From positions 1-64,000 of the forward strand of contig NZ_JAHBCL010000004.1 of assembly GCF_018390735.1 (NCBI RefSeq): a DNA stretch of 64,000 nucleotides, in the 5' to 3' direction. The notes under the pieces were generated by a model that was given only the letters and a program-made list of their open reading frames with translations, was not told the origin of the DNA and ran no database searches. Made by a program: the position numbers and the translations under genes. This stretch comes from Fusibacter paucivorans. Lineage in GTDB: Bacteria > Bacillota > Clostridia > Peptostreptococcales > Acidaminobacteraceae. Below are positions 26,435 through 34,926 of this stretch, piece by piece. The first letter of the stretch is position 1, and each line of letters opens with the position of its first letter.

Positions 26435-27253
26435 ATGGCAAATCTTAATTATTATAAAAATCGGGCAAAACAGCTTACATTAACAGAATGGCTCATCGGC
26501 ATCAATGTCGTCATGTACGCCGTCACATTTTTAGTTGACGCAACCGTCGGCAATGCACTTTTGCACCTTGGCGCTAAAGTTAACTTTTTAGTTGCGGGCG
26601 GTCAATACTATCGTCTGATTACCTCAATGTTTTTGCATGCCGGCATCACACATCTCATTTTCAATATGATGGCACTCTATATTTTAGGCCGTGATATTGA
26701 ACGTTTTTTTGGCAAGGGCAAATTTTTAGCCATTTACTTCGGTGCCGGTCTACTCGGCTCTGCGCTCAGTTATTTAACAGTGGACGCGATTTCCGTAGGC
26801 GCTTCCGGTGCCATCTTTGGCCTAATGGGGGCCAATCTCTATTTATACAAACGCAATCCTATGGTCTATAAACGCATTTATGGCACAGATTTACTGATTC
26901 TCATTGGAATCAATTTGCTCATCGGCTTTGTAAGGCCCAATATTGACATCGCTGGGCACATCGGCGGTTTAATAGGCGGATTCCTAATGGCAGAATCCTT
27001 GGGGCTTAAAAACGAAATTTGGCGACATGCAAAGGGAATACTCTTTCTGACGCTCTATGCCGTGATCACCTTTGGCATTATTGGCTTTGCAACTTTCCTC
27101 AACTTTCAGAGCGAAGTCTTCTATATGAATATGACTTATTACACCTATTTGCAGTCACATATGGATCGTGCACTAAGCTGGGCTGATAAAGGCCTTTCGA
27201 AGTTTCCGAACAGCAGCGAGCTGTTGCAGTTCAAGTCGACATACGGCCAATAA
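26435..27253 (+). CDS. rhomboid-family intramembrane serine protease
   Basis: 272 residues with six or more membrane segments. Catalytic Ser124 lies in GASGAIFGL (122-130) and the catalytic His175 in IAGHIGGLIGG; the oxyanion-side HLIFNMMAL motif (Asn77) is present. Rhomboids cleave membrane proteins within the bilayer. After the core, residues ~195-272 hold another hydrophobic segment (IWRHAKGILFLTLYAVITFG) and a cytoplasmic-type tail (MDRALSWADKGLSKFPNSSE) resembling half a TPR. Start ATG follows GAAGGAG. Monocistronic, probably ended by the hairpin at 27253-27307. Substrate unknown. Confidence 0.92.
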   Translation: MANLNYYKNRAKQLTLTEWLIGINVVMYAVTFLVDATVGNALLHLGAKVNFLVAGGQYYRLITSMFLHAGITHLIFNMMALYILGRDIERFFGKGKFLAIYFGAGLLGSALSYLTVDAISVGASGAIFGLMGANLYLYKRNPMVYKRIYGTDLLILIGINLLIGFVRPNIDIAGHIGGLIGGFLMAESLGLKNEIWRHAKGILFLTLYAVITFGIIGFATFLNFQSEVFYMNMTYYTYLQSHMDRALSWADKGLSKFPNSSELLQFKSTYGQ

Positions 27254-27307
27254 AAACACCTATCACATACAACTGATGCATCCTTTACTGCATTTGACAG
27301 GCGTTTA
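27253..27307. terminator. hairpin between convergent genes
   Basis: AAAACACCTATCA pairs imperfectly with TGACAGGCGTTT, with inner GATGCA/TGCATT; it could end both the rhomboid gene and the GNAT-DUF523 gene. Confidence 0.5.
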
Positions 27308-27312
27308 TGCTT

Positions 27313-28296
27313 TCATGCCTTAAAAATCATATGACCATTTTCATCCATAATGATGTACTTTTCAAAGTGCATCATTATTTTTTTGACAGTACAGCCGGAA
27401 CCGCTAATTTTTCGTCCTGAAAATGTCCCATCGTATACATTGACACTGCCGCATGACGGACTGCTCTGTTTCAACATGAAAAAATGTGTCTCAAGCTGTT
27501 CTGCCATTTTGATGACCATTTGTGCACCGCGTTCAAAGGCATCACTAACATCTTCCCCCGCTTGATTGATATAGCGACTCACTGCCGGCAAAAACTCTAC
27601 CGGAGATCGCGGTGTAGATAATCCGCCTAGCTGTTCCGGACAGCATGGTACTTTCACCGCGTCAGCCATTAAGTCAGTCGTAGATGCCAGCACAGCGTTT
27701 GGAAGCGGTTCTGCACTGTATCGAACAGTATAGTCCAGCAGACAGGCGCTGGCAAGTACAATACCATTCGGCGACATCTGTCGATACCATCTTTCAAAAT
27801 CATGTTTATCAAACCTGTAAGTTTTAAGATGCCCCTCACATGCTGTTTCTTTATATCCGGCAGCTGTAATACAGTGATGGGAAGCTTCATTTACCTTTTC
27901 AACATTTGCCCGAATGCCATGCAGTGTCGGATGATTGATGTACTGATAAAAAGTTAGAGCACGAATTGCTTCACTGGCATAGTGCTTTCGTCGATATGGT
28001 TTGGATACGCCATAGCCGATTTCTAGAATTGCTTCTTCCGCAGTCGTCAGAAAACCAATATCCCCGATAACTTCATTGCTATTTTTTAAGACAATCATCC
28101 ACGGCAATACCTCATCTTTGCCTCCCAAAGCCATTAATGATAAGAAACCATTCGCTCTCGTTCGAATATCAGAAGCAAACCATTTTGTATTAGGCTTTAG
28201 TCCGGATTCTTCAAAAACCTTTTCATCACTCAGCACGGCTGCTTCCAGCAACGCCTGATTAAAAGGCATGAGTTTAAGACGTTCTGTTATAATCAT
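27313..28296 (-). CDS. GNAT acetyltransferase fused to a DUF523 (TudS-like) domain
   Basis: 327 residues, two domains in one frame. Residues 1-170: RimJ/RimL-type GNAT (ITERLKLMPF; LEIGYGVSKPYRRKHYASEA), whose acetyl-CoA loop reads RRKHYA instead of the usual RxxGxA. Residues 178-327: DUF523 family, related to 2-thiouracil desulfurase TudS, with all three family cysteine motifs: SACLL (Cys185), VPCCPEQLGGLSTPR (Cys218/219) and KQSSPSCG (Cys282), expected to hold a [4Fe-4S] cluster. The ATG at 28296 follows TTGGAG; the frame extends nine codons upstream without a better site. Fusion suggests one enzyme acting on a sulfur-containing or modified base/nucleoside, but the substrate is unknown. Convergent with the rhomboid gene. 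Confidence 0.88.
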   Translation of the reverse strand: MIITERLKLMPFNQALLEAAVLSDEKVFEESGLKPNTKWFASDIRTRANGFLSLMALGGKDEVLPWMIVLKNSNEVIGDIGFLTTAEEAILEIGYGVSKPYRRKHYASEAIRALTFYQYINHPTLHGIRANVEKVNEASHHCITAAGYKETACEGHLKTYRFDKHDFERWYRQMSPNGIVLASACLLDYTVRYSAEPLPNAVLASTTDLMADAVKVPCCPEQLGGLSTPRSPVEFLPAVSRYINQAGEDVSDAFERGAQMVIKMAEQLETHFFMLKQSSPSCGSVNVYDGTFSGRKISGSGCTVKKIMMHFEKYIIMDENGHMIFKA

Positions 28297-28396
28297 TGTT
28301 TTCTCCAATACATCGCAAATCATCTATATCAACTGGGAAACAGTTCGACCGCCTTTGGCCTAAGCAAATTTCCCATCCCTGAAAGTATCCTTGATC

Positions 28397-30757
28397 TTAT
28401 CGAAACTCTAAAACGGTTGCGCCATTACCGCCTTCATTGTAAGCAGCGTATTCAAAGTGTTTAATTTGGCGATGGCGTTTAAAGTGATCATGCAGCCCCT
28501 TGCGAAGCGCACCGGTTCCCTTTCCGTGAATAATACGCACTTGATGCAAATTAGCAAGAACCGCTTGATCAATGTATTGATCAATCAAGACGATTGCATC
28601 TTCAATGTTTTCGCCACGAACGTCAATTTCTGTTTTTATCGTTGCAGATGCCGCAGCAGCCTTTCGGACATTTTGATAGACTTTTTGATCCTGACGCTTT
28701 TTGCTCAGCGAAAGCAATCCCTTTAAATTGACATTCATCTTCATTAAGCCCACTTGAACAGACAACTCGCCTTTCTCATTCGGCAGCGTCAGTACGGTGC
28801 CATCTTGATTGATGGAAAGCACACGCACGGAATCACCGATCTGAACCGTCGTAGGCGCCATATCCGTTTCAATGTCTGGATCAATTGTCTGCTCGACCAT
28901 ATCGTCAAGTCTTTCGTTTAATTGTTTTCTCGCCGCTTCAAGTCCGCGTTTATCAACAGCCCGTTCAGCCTCTCGCAGCATCCGCATCGTCTTGTCCACT
29001 TCTTCTTTGGCATTCTTTAACAGTTGGCGTGCTTCATCCTTCGCACTGCTTAAAAGTTTGTCTCGCTGTGCGATCATCTTTGTCTCTTTATCTTCGAGAT
29101 GCTTTTTAATTTTTTCAACATCAAGCCTTAGACGAATGGCTTCATCCTGCTCTGTTTCTGCAATCTTCCGGCTTTCTTCAATTTTTGCAATAATATCTTC
29201 AAATTCAATATTGTCTTGGTGAACATAGGTTCTGGCATTGTCAATCAACATCTGACTCAATCCAAGTTTTTTTGAAATTTCAAAAGCATTTGATTTGCCC
29301 GGAATACCGATTAGAAGTCTATAAGTCGGGCTTAATGAAGCAACATCGAATTCGACACTGGCATTTTCAATGCCGGGTGTATTAATCGCATAGGCTTTAA
29401 GCTCTGCGTAGTGCGTTGTCGCCATCGTTCTTACCTGCCACTTTTTCAGCTGATCTAAAATCGCCATCGCCAATGCAGCCCCCTCTGTTGGATCGGTTCC
29501 TGCACCGAGCTCATCAAAGAGCACGAGACTTTTAGGACTGACGTCAGCAAGAATACTGACAATATTCGTCATGTGTGATGAAAAGGTACTAAGACTTTGT
29601 TCAATGCTCTGCTCATCGCCAATATCGGCAAAAACTTGATCAAACACGGCAACTTTAGACCCGTAATCTACAGGAATATGGAGACCAGCTTGCGCCATAA
29701 GCGTCAGTAAGCCAACTGTTTTAAGTGTGACCGTCTTCCCGCCTGTATTCGGACCGGTAATCAGAAGTGTCGTAAAGTGTTCTCCGAGCCAGATGGTATT
29801 CGCAACGACTGTATCACTGGCTATTAGCGGATGTCTCGCGCGTTTTAATTTAAAAATACCGTCATCTGCAATTTCAGGTGCAACGGCATGTAATCGCTCT
29901 GCCAGTTTTGCTTTTGCAAAGATAAAATCCAGTTGCACCAGTATTTCAACATTCTGCACAATTGAAACGCCGTTTTCTGCGACCATCCCCGTTAAAATGC
30001 GCAAAATGCGTTCTATTTCCTTTTGCTCATCTATTTTCAGTGTCCGAAGTTGATTATTCAGTTCAACAACGGCGAGCGGTTCGATGTAAAATGTACTGCC
30101 CTTAGCCGATTGATCATGTACAATCCCCTTGATTTGCTGCTTATATTCGCTTTTTACGGGAATGACGAAACGATCCTGACGTATGGTGATTAGAGCTTCT
30201 TGTAAATACTTTTGATTTTGCTGTGATGTAATCAACGATTCAAGCTTTTGTCTAATGGCCGCATTTTTTTGTTCAATTTGCCGTCTGATTTTATGAAGCT
30301 CCGGTGATGCATGGTCTGATATTTCATTTTCATTGATAATGCAGTCACCAATTGCCTTTTCAAGTGATTGGGCGCTTATCAGCTGATTGGCAAGTCCAAA
30401 CAGCTTCGGATAACGTTTCTCAGTCTCAGGTTGCTGCAACAGATACCTTTTCATCATTCTTGCTGTCCGCAGCCCATCCCCAATTTCAATAAGCTGCTTA
30501 GGTGTTAAGCAGCCGCCAATCTGCGATAGCTTAACGGCATCTCCGATTTCATAGATGGGACCAAACGGTGCATTGCCCTCATGCAGCAGCATCGCTGCCG
30601 CTTCTGAAGTTTCAAGCAATGCCAGTCGAACCGCTTCGACTTCTGCAACAGGTCGCAGCGCCATACAATGCGCTTTTCCCGGCTTGCTAGTAGCATGCTC
30701 TGTCAGCATTGCCAGCACTTTATCAAATTCCAACACGCGACGTGCTCTATCATTCAT
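28397..30757 (-). CDS. mutS2: endonuclease MutS2
   Basis: 786 residues, the usual size. MutS-type ABC ATPase with Walker A GPNTGGKT (about 330-340), the LFDELGAGTDPTEGAAL Walker B region and ATTHYAELK; a long coiled coil (about 505-625, rich in Lys/Glu); and a C-terminal Smr nuclease domain with DVRGENIEDA and HGKGTGALRKGL. It lacks the mismatch-recognition domains of MutS1. MutS2 acts on branched DNA to limit recombination and, in some Bacillota, rescues collided ribosomes. The ATG at 30757 follows TAGGAG. It lies downstream of zapA, an arrangement common in Bacillota. Confidence 0.96.
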   Translation of the reverse strand: MNDRARRVLEFDKVLAMLTEHATSKPGKAHCMALRPVAEVEAVRLALLETSEAAAMLLHEGNAPFGPIYEIGDAVKLSQIGGCLTPKQLIEIGDGLRTARMMKRYLLQQPETEKRYPKLFGLANQLISAQSLEKAIGDCIINENEISDHASPELHKIRRQIEQKNAAIRQKLESLITSQQNQKYLQEALITIRQDRFVIPVKSEYKQQIKGIVHDQSAKGSTFYIEPLAVVELNNQLRTLKIDEQKEIERILRILTGMVAENGVSIVQNVEILVQLDFIFAKAKLAERLHAVAPEIADDGIFKLKRARHPLIASDTVVANTIWLGEHFTTLLITGPNTGGKTVTLKTVGLLTLMAQAGLHIPVDYGSKVAVFDQVFADIGDEQSIEQSLSTFSSHMTNIVSILADVSPKSLVLFDELGAGTDPTEGAALAMAILDQLKKWQVRTMATTHYAELKAYAINTPGIENASVEFDVASLSPTYRLLIGIPGKSNAFEISKKLGLSQMLIDNARTYVHQDNIEFEDIIAKIEESRKIAETEQDEAIRLRLDVEKIKKHLEDKETKMIAQRDKLLSSAKDEARQLLKNAKEEVDKTMRMLREAERAVDKRGLEAARKQLNERLDDMVEQTIDPDIETDMAPTTVQIGDSVRVLSINQDGTVLTLPNEKGELSVQVGLMKMNVNLKGLLSLSKKRQDQKVYQNVRKAAAASATIKTEIDVRGENIEDAIVLIDQYIDQAVLANLHQVRIIHGKGTGALRKGLHDHFKRHRQIKHFEYAAYNEGGNGATVLEFR

Positions 30758-30983
30758 TGTTATTTCTCCTATTTTAATGCTAATCAATCCTTTAATTGTT
30801 ATAACTTTTGCCGCCAGTAACCTTCACGCTCTGTATCTAAACTTGCATATGCGCTTTCGACAGTGCTGTTCGTATGTCGCCCAGTCTATTCATTCATAAA
30901 TCATCGCCTTCATGTAATCCAATTGTTCAAGACAAAGCAAAAGATGCCATTGTCATATTACTCGACGAAGGCACCTCCTATTC

Positions 30984-31526
30984 TTACTTCGTTTCTTCTT
31001 CAAAATCAATCATGCGCATTGGTCCTTCTTTATGCGTAAACTCTCGCTCAAGCTGTTCTACTTCGTCGCGTGATTTTCTTAAATCATCTTCCTTTTTCTT
31101 TAGATCGTGATCCAGCTTCTCCATACGCTTTCTGAGCTGCGAAACACCGGTTTCATAAATATTGGAAGAATCGATCAATCTGGAAAATTCTTGTACCATT
31201 TTTTCATAAGCACTGCTTCGGCGCTCGAACTCTGTAACAACGGCGTCCAACTCATCTCGAGCACTTTTTAACTCATACTGAGGTGAATTAATGCGACGTT
31301 CCAGTTCTTCTTTTTCAATGAGTACCTTATGATATTCGTCTGCGATATTGAGTGCCGTCAAAACGCCAATCATCGACAGGCTCAGTTTGCGATTGCTATC
31401 AAACGTTTCGCGCATTTTGTCGTCGACGTAATTAGCGACGCGCTGCATATGCTCTCTAGAGTCTTCACTGACCAATGTGTATTCCCGATCCATGATCTTT
31501 ACAATGACTTTATTTTTATCAGGCAT
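30984..31526 (-). CDS. zapA: cell division protein ZapA
   Basis: FtsZ-associated protein that bundles protofilaments at the division site. 180 residues. The N-terminal ~95 residues are a ZapA domain (KVIVKIMDREYTLVSEDSREHM, then VADKM-like VDDKMRE and LTALNIADEYHK). The rest (about 85-170) is an extended charged coiled coil ending in KEGPMRMIDFEEE, longer than the ~85-100 residues of minimal ZapA but common in Clostridia. The ATG at 31526 follows GAGGAG; the TTG at 31541 is part of the ribosome-binding region. About 226 bases separate it from mutS2. Confidence 0.88.
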   Translation of the reverse strand: MPDKNKVIVKIMDREYTLVSEDSREHMQRVANYVDDKMRETFDSNRKLSLSMIGVLTALNIADEYHKVLIEKEELERRINSPQYELKSARDELDAVVTEFERRSSAYEKMVQEFSRLIDSSNIYETGVSQLRKRMEKLDHDLKKKEDDLRKSRDEVEQLEREFTHKEGPMRMIDFEEETK

Positions 31527-31645
31527 CCTCTCACTCCTCAATTATTGTTCATTTCAATTAATTCCATTATACTAAAAATCGAAATAATTTACACTTTTTT
31601 TATCGTGCAGTATAAAAGAAAGTCTTTTCTACAGACGCTGTTCCA

Positions 31646-32476
31646 TTATCGCAGCTTAATAGAAGCTTCATTCAATTCAATTTTTCCTTCTTTGTATAAT
31701 TTTCCAATCGCACGTTTAAAAGCGCGTTTACTCATGTTAAGTTGAACTTTGATCACTTCTGGATCGCTATGATCACTAAGGTTTAATAGACCATTATTTT
31801 TTTCAAGCTCAGACAAGATCACAGCCTCATCATCATGGATTTGTTCAGATGCCTTTTGGCGAATACTGAGGTTAACTTTTCCATCCTCACGAATTTTGGT
31901 AATTCGCGCCTGGATGACCGCACCTTCTACGATTTCACGATAGCGTTCATGTTTCGGAACAAAACCATGGTACTGGTTCGATACAGCGATAAATGCCCCC
32001 ATATCCGATTTGATATCATAGACGACCCCTTCGACGGTATCGCCCACTTTTGCATCCGGCATTGACGTCAATACGTCATAAATGCGCATCGTGGCCGACA
32101 GCGATTTTCGATCATCCAATAGGACTTTAACCAGTACGCGATCACCAATTTTCACCCCGCGTTTTGCCGCATCATTTGGCATGAAAGCATCTCTTTCAGA
32201 CTGATTGTCAAGAAAAAAGCCTGACTTTACTTTACCGACGACTTTTAACCAACCAATTTCATCAACACATAATATGGGGCGTTTTAGCGATGCAACCATT
32301 TGATCCGACTTATTTTGATAGACGAATACCTCGATCGCCGTATCGACCGTCAGCGTTGTCTTTTTATCGCCTTCCAGCAGAATTTCTTTTTCACCGTTTG
32401 GCTCCTCGCTGATATAGGCGCCATATGCCGTCAGACGGTTAACATATGCCGTCTGCATATATCCCAATTTAAACAT
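31646..32476 (-). CDS. S1-domain RNA-binding protein, CvfB/YitL family
   Basis: 276 residues: tandem S1-like OB folds (GAYISEEPNGEKEILL near 18-35; LKVVGKVKSGFFLD; VGDTVEGVVYDIKSDMGAFIAV and VIQARITKIREDGKVNLSIRQ) followed by a C-terminal winged-helix domain (about 215-276, NMSKRAFKRAIGKLYKEGKI). This is the layout of CvfB (conserved virulence factor B) and YitL, which bind RNA and affect gene expression in Bacillota. The ATG at 32476 is preceded by CGGAG; longer frame start at 32539 has no site. Monocistronic between cspA-type gene and zapA. Confidence 0.88.
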   Translation of the reverse strand: MFKLGYMQTAYVNRLTAYGAYISEEPNGEKEILLEGDKKTTLTVDTAIEVFVYQNKSDQMVASLKRPILCVDEIGWLKVVGKVKSGFFLDNQSERDAFMPNDAAKRGVKIGDRVLVKVLLDDRKSLSATMRIYDVLTSMPDAKVGDTVEGVVYDIKSDMGAFIAVSNQYHGFVPKHERYREIVEGAVIQARITKIREDGKVNLSIRQKASEQIHDDEAVILSELEKNNGLLNLSDHSDPEVIKVQLNMSKRAFKRAIGKLYKEGKIELNEASIKLR

Positions 32477-32618
32477 TTCTCTATACTCCGTTCGATTATG
32501 ATAAAAGCGTATGTGCACCCACTGATTCATCCGCAGCAATCACTGCGCAATTCCTCTATGATATACCCCACACGCTACATTTGTCTTCATTTTTTTGGAG
32601 GAACCCCTCAATAGGGAC

Positions 32619-32646
32619 AAAAAAAAGCCTCGGTTCAACCGAGGCC
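32619..32646 (-). terminator. terminator of the cold-shock gene
   Basis: On the minus strand GCCTCGG-TTGAA-CCGAGGC followed by eight T. Confidence 0.93.
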
Positions 32647-32653
32647 TCAGTGT

Positions 32654-32857
32654 TTATCTTACTGTTGTAACATTTTCCGCTTGAGGACCTTTCGGACCTT
32701 GAGCGATTTCAAAAGTAACAACTTCACCTTCTTCGAGTGATTTAAAACCCTCTTTGTTGATTTGTGAAAAGTGTACGAAAACATCTTTTCCGTCTTCACC
32801 AGTGATAAAACCAAAACCTTTTTCTGAGTTGAACCATTTTACTGTTCCGTTTAACAT
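32654..32857 (-). CDS. cold-shock domain protein (CspA family)
   Basis: 67-residue single-stranded nucleic acid binding OB fold, an RNA chaperone. RNP1 KGFGFI (13-18) and RNP2 VFVHF (27-31) are intact, and the start [10 protein letters not shown] is typical of Bacillota CspB/CspC. GGAGG site before the ATG. The promoter at 33008-33036 implies an unusually long ~140-base leader, as in classical cold-shock messengers. Terminated by a strong hairpin seven bases past the stop. Confidence 0.97.
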   Translation of the reverse strand: MLNGTVKWFNSEKGFGFITGEDGKDVFVHFSQINKEGFKSLEEGEVVTFEIAQGPKGPQAENVTTVR

Positions 32858-33000
32858 TTTTGTTCCTCCAAAACTTTAATTTCCTTAACCCCTAACGTAA
32901 AACTTATTAAACTTTTGGAAGTTTAAATTGCAAACTATTAGTCAAGCGATTCAAATTCCGAACGTTTTAACAAATTTTTCTCACAGGTACAATCAAGGTA
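32858..33000 (-). other. long 5' leader of the cold-shock messenger
   Basis: About 140 untranslated bases. Includes a small hairpin AAACTTCCAAAAGTTT (32930-32915 region) and AT-rich stretches. By analogy with csp messengers it may be a temperature-sensitive structure controlling translation; this is inference from length and position. Confidence 0.5.
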
Positions 33001-33007
33001 CGTTATC

Positions 33008-33036
33008 ATTATACACGTTTATACACTTAAGTGCAA
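33008..33036 (-). promoter_or_regulatory. cold-shock gene promoter
   Basis: On the minus strand TTGCAC (33036-33031), 17-base spacer, TATAAT (33013-33008). Predicted start near 33000. Confidence 0.8.
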
Positions 33037-33073
33037 GCGTTTGTAACCATTTCAGAATGTATACATGACGCGG

Positions 33074-34696
33074 CTATTCACCCTTATAAAGCTTTGAAAT
33101 GTTCGCTTGAATCGTTTCATTCTCAAGAAAATCATCAAAATCAATTTCTTTATCAAAGTTGCCGTTTGGCGTTAACTCAATGACGCGATTGGCAATTGTT
33201 TCAATAAACTTATGGTCATGCGATGAAAAGAGCAGCGTACCCTTAAAGGCAATCAAGCCATTATTAACCGCTTGGATCGACTCGAGATCCAAGTGATTTG
33301 TCGGATCGTCCAGTAAAATAACATTTGCCATCGAAAGCATGAGCTTTGAAAACATACAGCGCATTTTCTCTCCACCTGAAAGCACGTGGCACATTTTAAG
33401 CGGTTCATCACCAGAGAAAAGCATTTTCCCTAAGAACCCCCTGACAAAGGTATCATCTTTTTCAGTTGAATACTGGCGAAGCCAATCGACCAAATTCATC
33501 TCTACGCCTTCAAAATAATCAGTATTATCCTTTGGCATGTAGGATTGCGATGTGGTCACACCCCACTTGAATGTTCCAGAATCCGGTTCTATTTCACCCA
33601 TTAGAATTCTAAAGAGCGTCGTCATCGCCAAATCATTTCGGCTCATGAAAACAATTTTATCACCTTTGTTGACAATAAATGAGACGTCATTAAGAATTTT
33701 GACACCATCAATCGTCTTGGTAATTCCCTCCACAGTGAGAATCTCTTTGCCCGCTTCACGTTCAGGTGTAAAGCCGACAAATGGATAACGCCTAGAAGAC
33801 GGCTGAATATCGTCAACTGTGATCTTATCAAGCATTTTTTTTCTTGAAGTCGCCTGCTTCGCCTTTGAAGCATTTGAACTAAAACGCGCAATAAAGTCTT
33901 GCAGTTCTTTGATTTTTTCTTCTTTTTTCTTATTCTGCTCTTTCATCAGTCTGAGCATCAATTGACTGGATTCATACCAGAAATCATAGTTTCCGACGAA
34001 TAGCTTTGCTTTGCCAAAGTCGATGTCCACCATATGGGTACAGACCTTATTCAAAAAGTGTCGGTCATGGGATACGACAATAACAGTGTTGTCATACGTG
34101 ATTAAAAATTCCTCCAGCCAGCTAATCGCATGGAAATCCAAATGGTTCGTCGGTTCGTCCAAAAGCAGAATATCCGGTGTGCCGAAAAGTGATTGTGCCA
34201 AAAGCACTTTCACCTTATCACCTGATTGGACATCACCCATAAGCTTATGAAAGTTCTCCTGATCAACACCAAGGCCATTTAAAAGTTTTTCAACATTCGA
34301 TTCTGCATCCCAACCATCAAGTTCTGCAAATTCACCTTCCAGTTCGGCAGCTCTCATGCCGTCTTCTTCTGTAAAATCTTCCTTAAGGTAAATGGCATCT
34401 TTTTCTTTCATAATGTCATATAGGCGTTTATGTCCCATAATAACAGTATCCATAACGGTGAACTCATCAAACTCAAAGTGATTTTGTTTTAATACGGCAA
34501 CACGCTCTCCTGGCGTAATTGAAACTTCACCGTCTGTTGGTTCAATCTCCCCCGACAATATTTTTAAAAAAGTCGATTTACCGGCACCATTGGCACCAAT
34601 AACACCGTAGCAGTTCCCCGGTGTGAATTTCAAATTTACTTCATCAAATAGTTTCCGATCACTGAATCTCAGTCCTAAATTAACAACTTGTATCAA
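33074..34696 (-). CDS. ABC-F family ATP-binding protein (YkpA/YbiT type)
   Basis: 540 residues, two ABC domains without membrane segments, joined by a charged linker (KKKEEKIKELQDFIARF): an ABC-F protein acting on ribosomes as a translation factor. NBD1 has Walker A GANGAGKS (34-41), a non-consensus signature (DVQSGDKVKVLLAQ) and Walker B LLLDEPTNHLD. NBD2 has an abnormal Walker A (MSRNDLAMTTLF), normal signature LSGGEK and Walker B ILLDDPTNHLDL. The resemblance in the linker and HDRHFLNKVCTHMVDIDFGK points to the YkpA/YbiT subgroup. Start chosen is TTG at 34696, seven bases after AGGTGG; the frame runs to 34744 but the conserved N terminus IQVVNLGLRF begins here. Confidence 0.9.
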   Translation of the reverse strand: MIQVVNLGLRFSDRKLFDEVNLKFTPGNCYGVIGANGAGKSTFLKILSGEIEPTDGEVSITPGERVAVLKQNHFEFDEFTVMDTVIMGHKRLYDIMKEKDAIYLKEDFTEEDGMRAAELEGEFAELDGWDAESNVEKLLNGLGVDQENFHKLMGDVQSGDKVKVLLAQSLFGTPDILLLDEPTNHLDFHAISWLEEFLITYDNTVIVVSHDRHFLNKVCTHMVDIDFGKAKLFVGNYDFWYESSQLMLRLMKEQNKKKEEKIKELQDFIARFSSNASKAKQATSRKKMLDKITVDDIQPSSRRYPFVGFTPEREAGKEILTVEGITKTIDGVKILNDVSFIVNKGDKIVFMSRNDLAMTTLFRILMGEIEPDSGTFKWGVTTSQSYMPKDNTDYFEGVEMNLVDWLRQYSTEKDDTFVRGFLGKMLFSGDEPLKMCHVLSGGEKMRCMFSKLMLSMANVILLDDPTNHLDLESIQAVNNGLIAFKGTLLFSSHDHKFIETIANRVIELTPNGNFDKEIDFDDFLENETIQANISKLYKGE

Positions 34697-34865
34697 TCTG
34701 TTGCCACCTTTCGCTTTCTTTCCGATATTTGTACACTCAAACATAAATTATATCATGTTTTCATCTGTTTTCAACCTTCTTTTCCGGCAGCCTTCCACAG
34801 CTTTCGCAGTGATACACGCCAGATTATCAATTCTACTGATGTAATTGTCCTCAATCATTTGTTAT

Positions 34866-34916
34866 CAACAAAAATAAAGGGTGTTTTACAATCATTTTAC
34901 AGATTGCCTCACCCTT
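34866..34916 (-). terminator. terminator of the DHH phosphoesterase gene
   Basis: On the minus strand ATAAAGGGTG pairs with CACCCTTTAT, with inner CAATC/GATTG, followed by TTTTTG. Confidence 0.8.
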
Positions 34917-34926
34917 TATAATAACA

